A stretch of 64,000 nucleotides of DNA, taken from assembly GCF_900188345.1 (NCBI RefSeq), contig NZ_FZOD01000020.1:89864-153863 (forward strand). The letters are read 5' to 3'. Positions 63,102-64,000 of the stretch are shown here, in pieces. The notes beneath the pieces were generated by a model, which did not search any database, was not told the DNA's origin, and saw nothing but the letters and a program-made list of their open reading frames with translations. The stretch comes from Streptosporangium subroseum. GTDB taxonomy: Bacteria; Actinomycetota; Actinomycetes; Streptosporangiales; Streptosporangiaceae. Numbering within the stretch: position 1 is the stretch's first letter; each line of letters starts with the position of its first letter. A program made the position numbers and the translations under genes.

Positions 63102-63788
63102 GTGGCCAGTGGACGCGGCGGCGTACTGGAGCTGGCCGTGCTCGGGTCGCTGCACGAGACCCCGCTACACGGCTATGAGCTGCGCAAACGGCTCAACACC
63201 ATACTCGGCATGTTTCGGGCGTTCTCCTACGGATCGCTCTACCCGTGCCTCCGTCAGCTACTCAACGACGGACTCATCATGGAAGACGGGGCGGGCTCGC
63301 ATGTCTCCGACCCGCCCTGTGCCCCCGCCGAGAGCCCCCTAACGCTCCCCGGCCGCCGATCGAAGATCGTCTACAAGCTGACGGCGGAGGGCAAGGAACG
63401 TCTCCAGGAGTTGCTCACCCAGGCCGGACCGTCCGCCTGGGAAGACGAGAGCTTCGGTGTTCATTTCGCCTTTTTCCGGCACACCGAGGCCGAGGTACGG
63501 CTGCGCATTCTCGAAGGACGCCGCAGCCGGCTGGAAGAACGACTCGACGGTGTTCGCACGGCCCTCGCCCGTACCCGGGAGCGGCTGGACAGCTACACCC
63601 TCGAGCTTCAGCGTCACGGTCTGGAGTCGGTCGAACGCGAAGTGCGCTGGTTGAACGAGTTGATCGCCACCGAACGCCGGGCATCTCCGGCGGGCGAAGA
63701 GCCGCAACCCGCGCAAGAAGGAACATCCCGGGCGTCCACGCCCGGGGCAGAGAAACCGGGGCCGCAAGTCGCCCCGGAAGACAACTGA
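63102..63788 (+). CDS. PadR-family transcriptional regulator
   Basis: 228 residues from GTG 63102. The winged helix (LELAVLGSLHETPLHGYELR, then GSLYPCLRQLLNDGLI) is followed by a long C-terminal coiled region (LEERLDGVRTALARTRERLD) for dimer formation. Just downstream is ino1. The dyad upstream suggests autoregulation; control of inositol synthesis is plausible from position. Confidence 0.93.
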   Translation: MASGRGGVLELAVLGSLHETPLHGYELRKRLNTILGMFRAFSYGSLYPCLRQLLNDGLIMEDGAGSHVSDPPCAPAESPLTLPGRRSKIVYKLTAEGKERLQELLTQAGPSAWEDESFGVHFAFFRHTEAEVRLRILEGRRSRLEERLDGVRTALARTRERLDSYTLELQRHGLESVEREVRWLNELIATERRASPAGEEPQPAQEGTSRASTPGAEKPGPQVAPEDN

Positions 63789-63820
63789 TCCACTAGAAGA
63801 ACAAAAGGGGAGCGAGTGCC

Positions 63821-64000
63821 ATGGGTTCGGTGCGCGTAGCCATTGTCGGTGTAGGCAACTGTGCCACGTCGCTCATTCAGGGCGTGCACTACTACAGGGA
63901 CGCCGACCCCGGCACGCGGGTGCCGGGCCTGATGCACGTCAAGTTCGGCGACTACCACGTGGGCGACGTCGAGTTCGTCGCGGCGTTCGACGTCGATGCC
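63821..64000 (+). CDS. ino1: Inositol-3-phosphate synthase (5' part, cut by window end)
   Basis: The visible 60 residues have the NAD-binding GVGNCATSLIQGV and an EFVAAFDVDA segment, matching actinobacterial myo-inositol-1-phosphate synthase. It converts glucose-6-phosphate to inositol-3-phosphate, the precursor of phosphatidylinositol and mycothiol. GGGGAG lies nine bases before the ATG. The remainder lies past the window. Confidence 0.93.
   Translation, partial: MGSVRVAIVGVGNCATSLIQGVHYYRDADPGTRVPGLMHVKFGDYHVGDVEFVAAFDVDA

Overview
The window looks like a chromosomal segment of a high-GC filamentous actinobacterium, most like the Streptosporangiales or Streptomycetales. The basis is the roughly 70% GC coding bias, frequent GTG starts, and a mix of actinomycete gene families: an AfsR/SARP regulator, a FHA-EccC/WXG100 type VII secretion locus, NarL-type two-component genes, ECF sigma factors, a PIG-V-like mannosyltransferase, GT87, and PadR next to ino1. 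Genus assignment is inference. No insertion sequence, prophage, integrase or CRISPR array was found, and nothing looks recently transferred. From memory, the order dnaB-MATE ... rplI-rpsR-ssb-rpsF ... PBP-PadR-ino1 resembles the Streptomyces core, so these are probably ancestral neighbourhoods with accessory genes between them.

Layout. 0-9.5 kb: an M15-like secreted peptidase, then leftward lysC-asd, recR-DUF5063, ybaB and dnaX (lysine/threonine precursor synthesis, recombination repair, clamp loading), with SRP RNA just upstream of dnaX; a GAF-domain regulator runs rightward. 9.6-14 kb: tRNA-Ser(GGA), a large AfsR/SARP-type regulator and a lipoprotein. 14-24 kb: a compact type VII (ESX-like) locus with FHA-EccC, a WXG100 substrate, a large Thr/Pro/Asp/Ser-tailed putative substrate, a LysM-like membrane protein, two small divergent genes, and a broken inverted copy of the WXG100 gene. 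24-34 kb: ECF sigma factor, zinc metallopeptidase, VapB-like protein, an unusual periplasmic-binding-fold protein without a signal peptide, tRNA-Ser(CGA), tadA with two paralogous partners, upp, small membrane genes, and XRE and GntR regulators. 34-46 kb: a beta-clamp gene away from dnaA, a two-component pair facing an ABC exporter, a phosphodiesterase, an ECF sigma/anti-sigma pair followed by a secreted CHRD protein, GNAT, cupin and a GlxA-like regulator. 46-64 kb: dnaB with DnaA boxes upstream, MATE and APC transporters, a polar amino-acid ABC transporter, the rpsF-ssb-rpsR-rplI operon, endonuclease IV, two membrane glycosyltransferases, a bifunctional PBP, PadR and the start of ino1.

Gene cooperation. 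Replication and repair genes (recR, dnaX, a dnaN-type clamp, dnaB, ssb, nfo) are unusually numerous. Envelope genes (PBP, GT87, PIG-V-like enzyme, the inositol synthase start, T7SS) form the second theme. A recurrent feature is short degenerate tandem-repeat blocks in many intergenic gaps, with a different unit in each gap. No single new defence or biosynthetic system is evident. The most interesting items are the T7SS locus with its WXG100 relic, the DnaA-box clusters, the isolated clamp gene, and the intergenic arrays.
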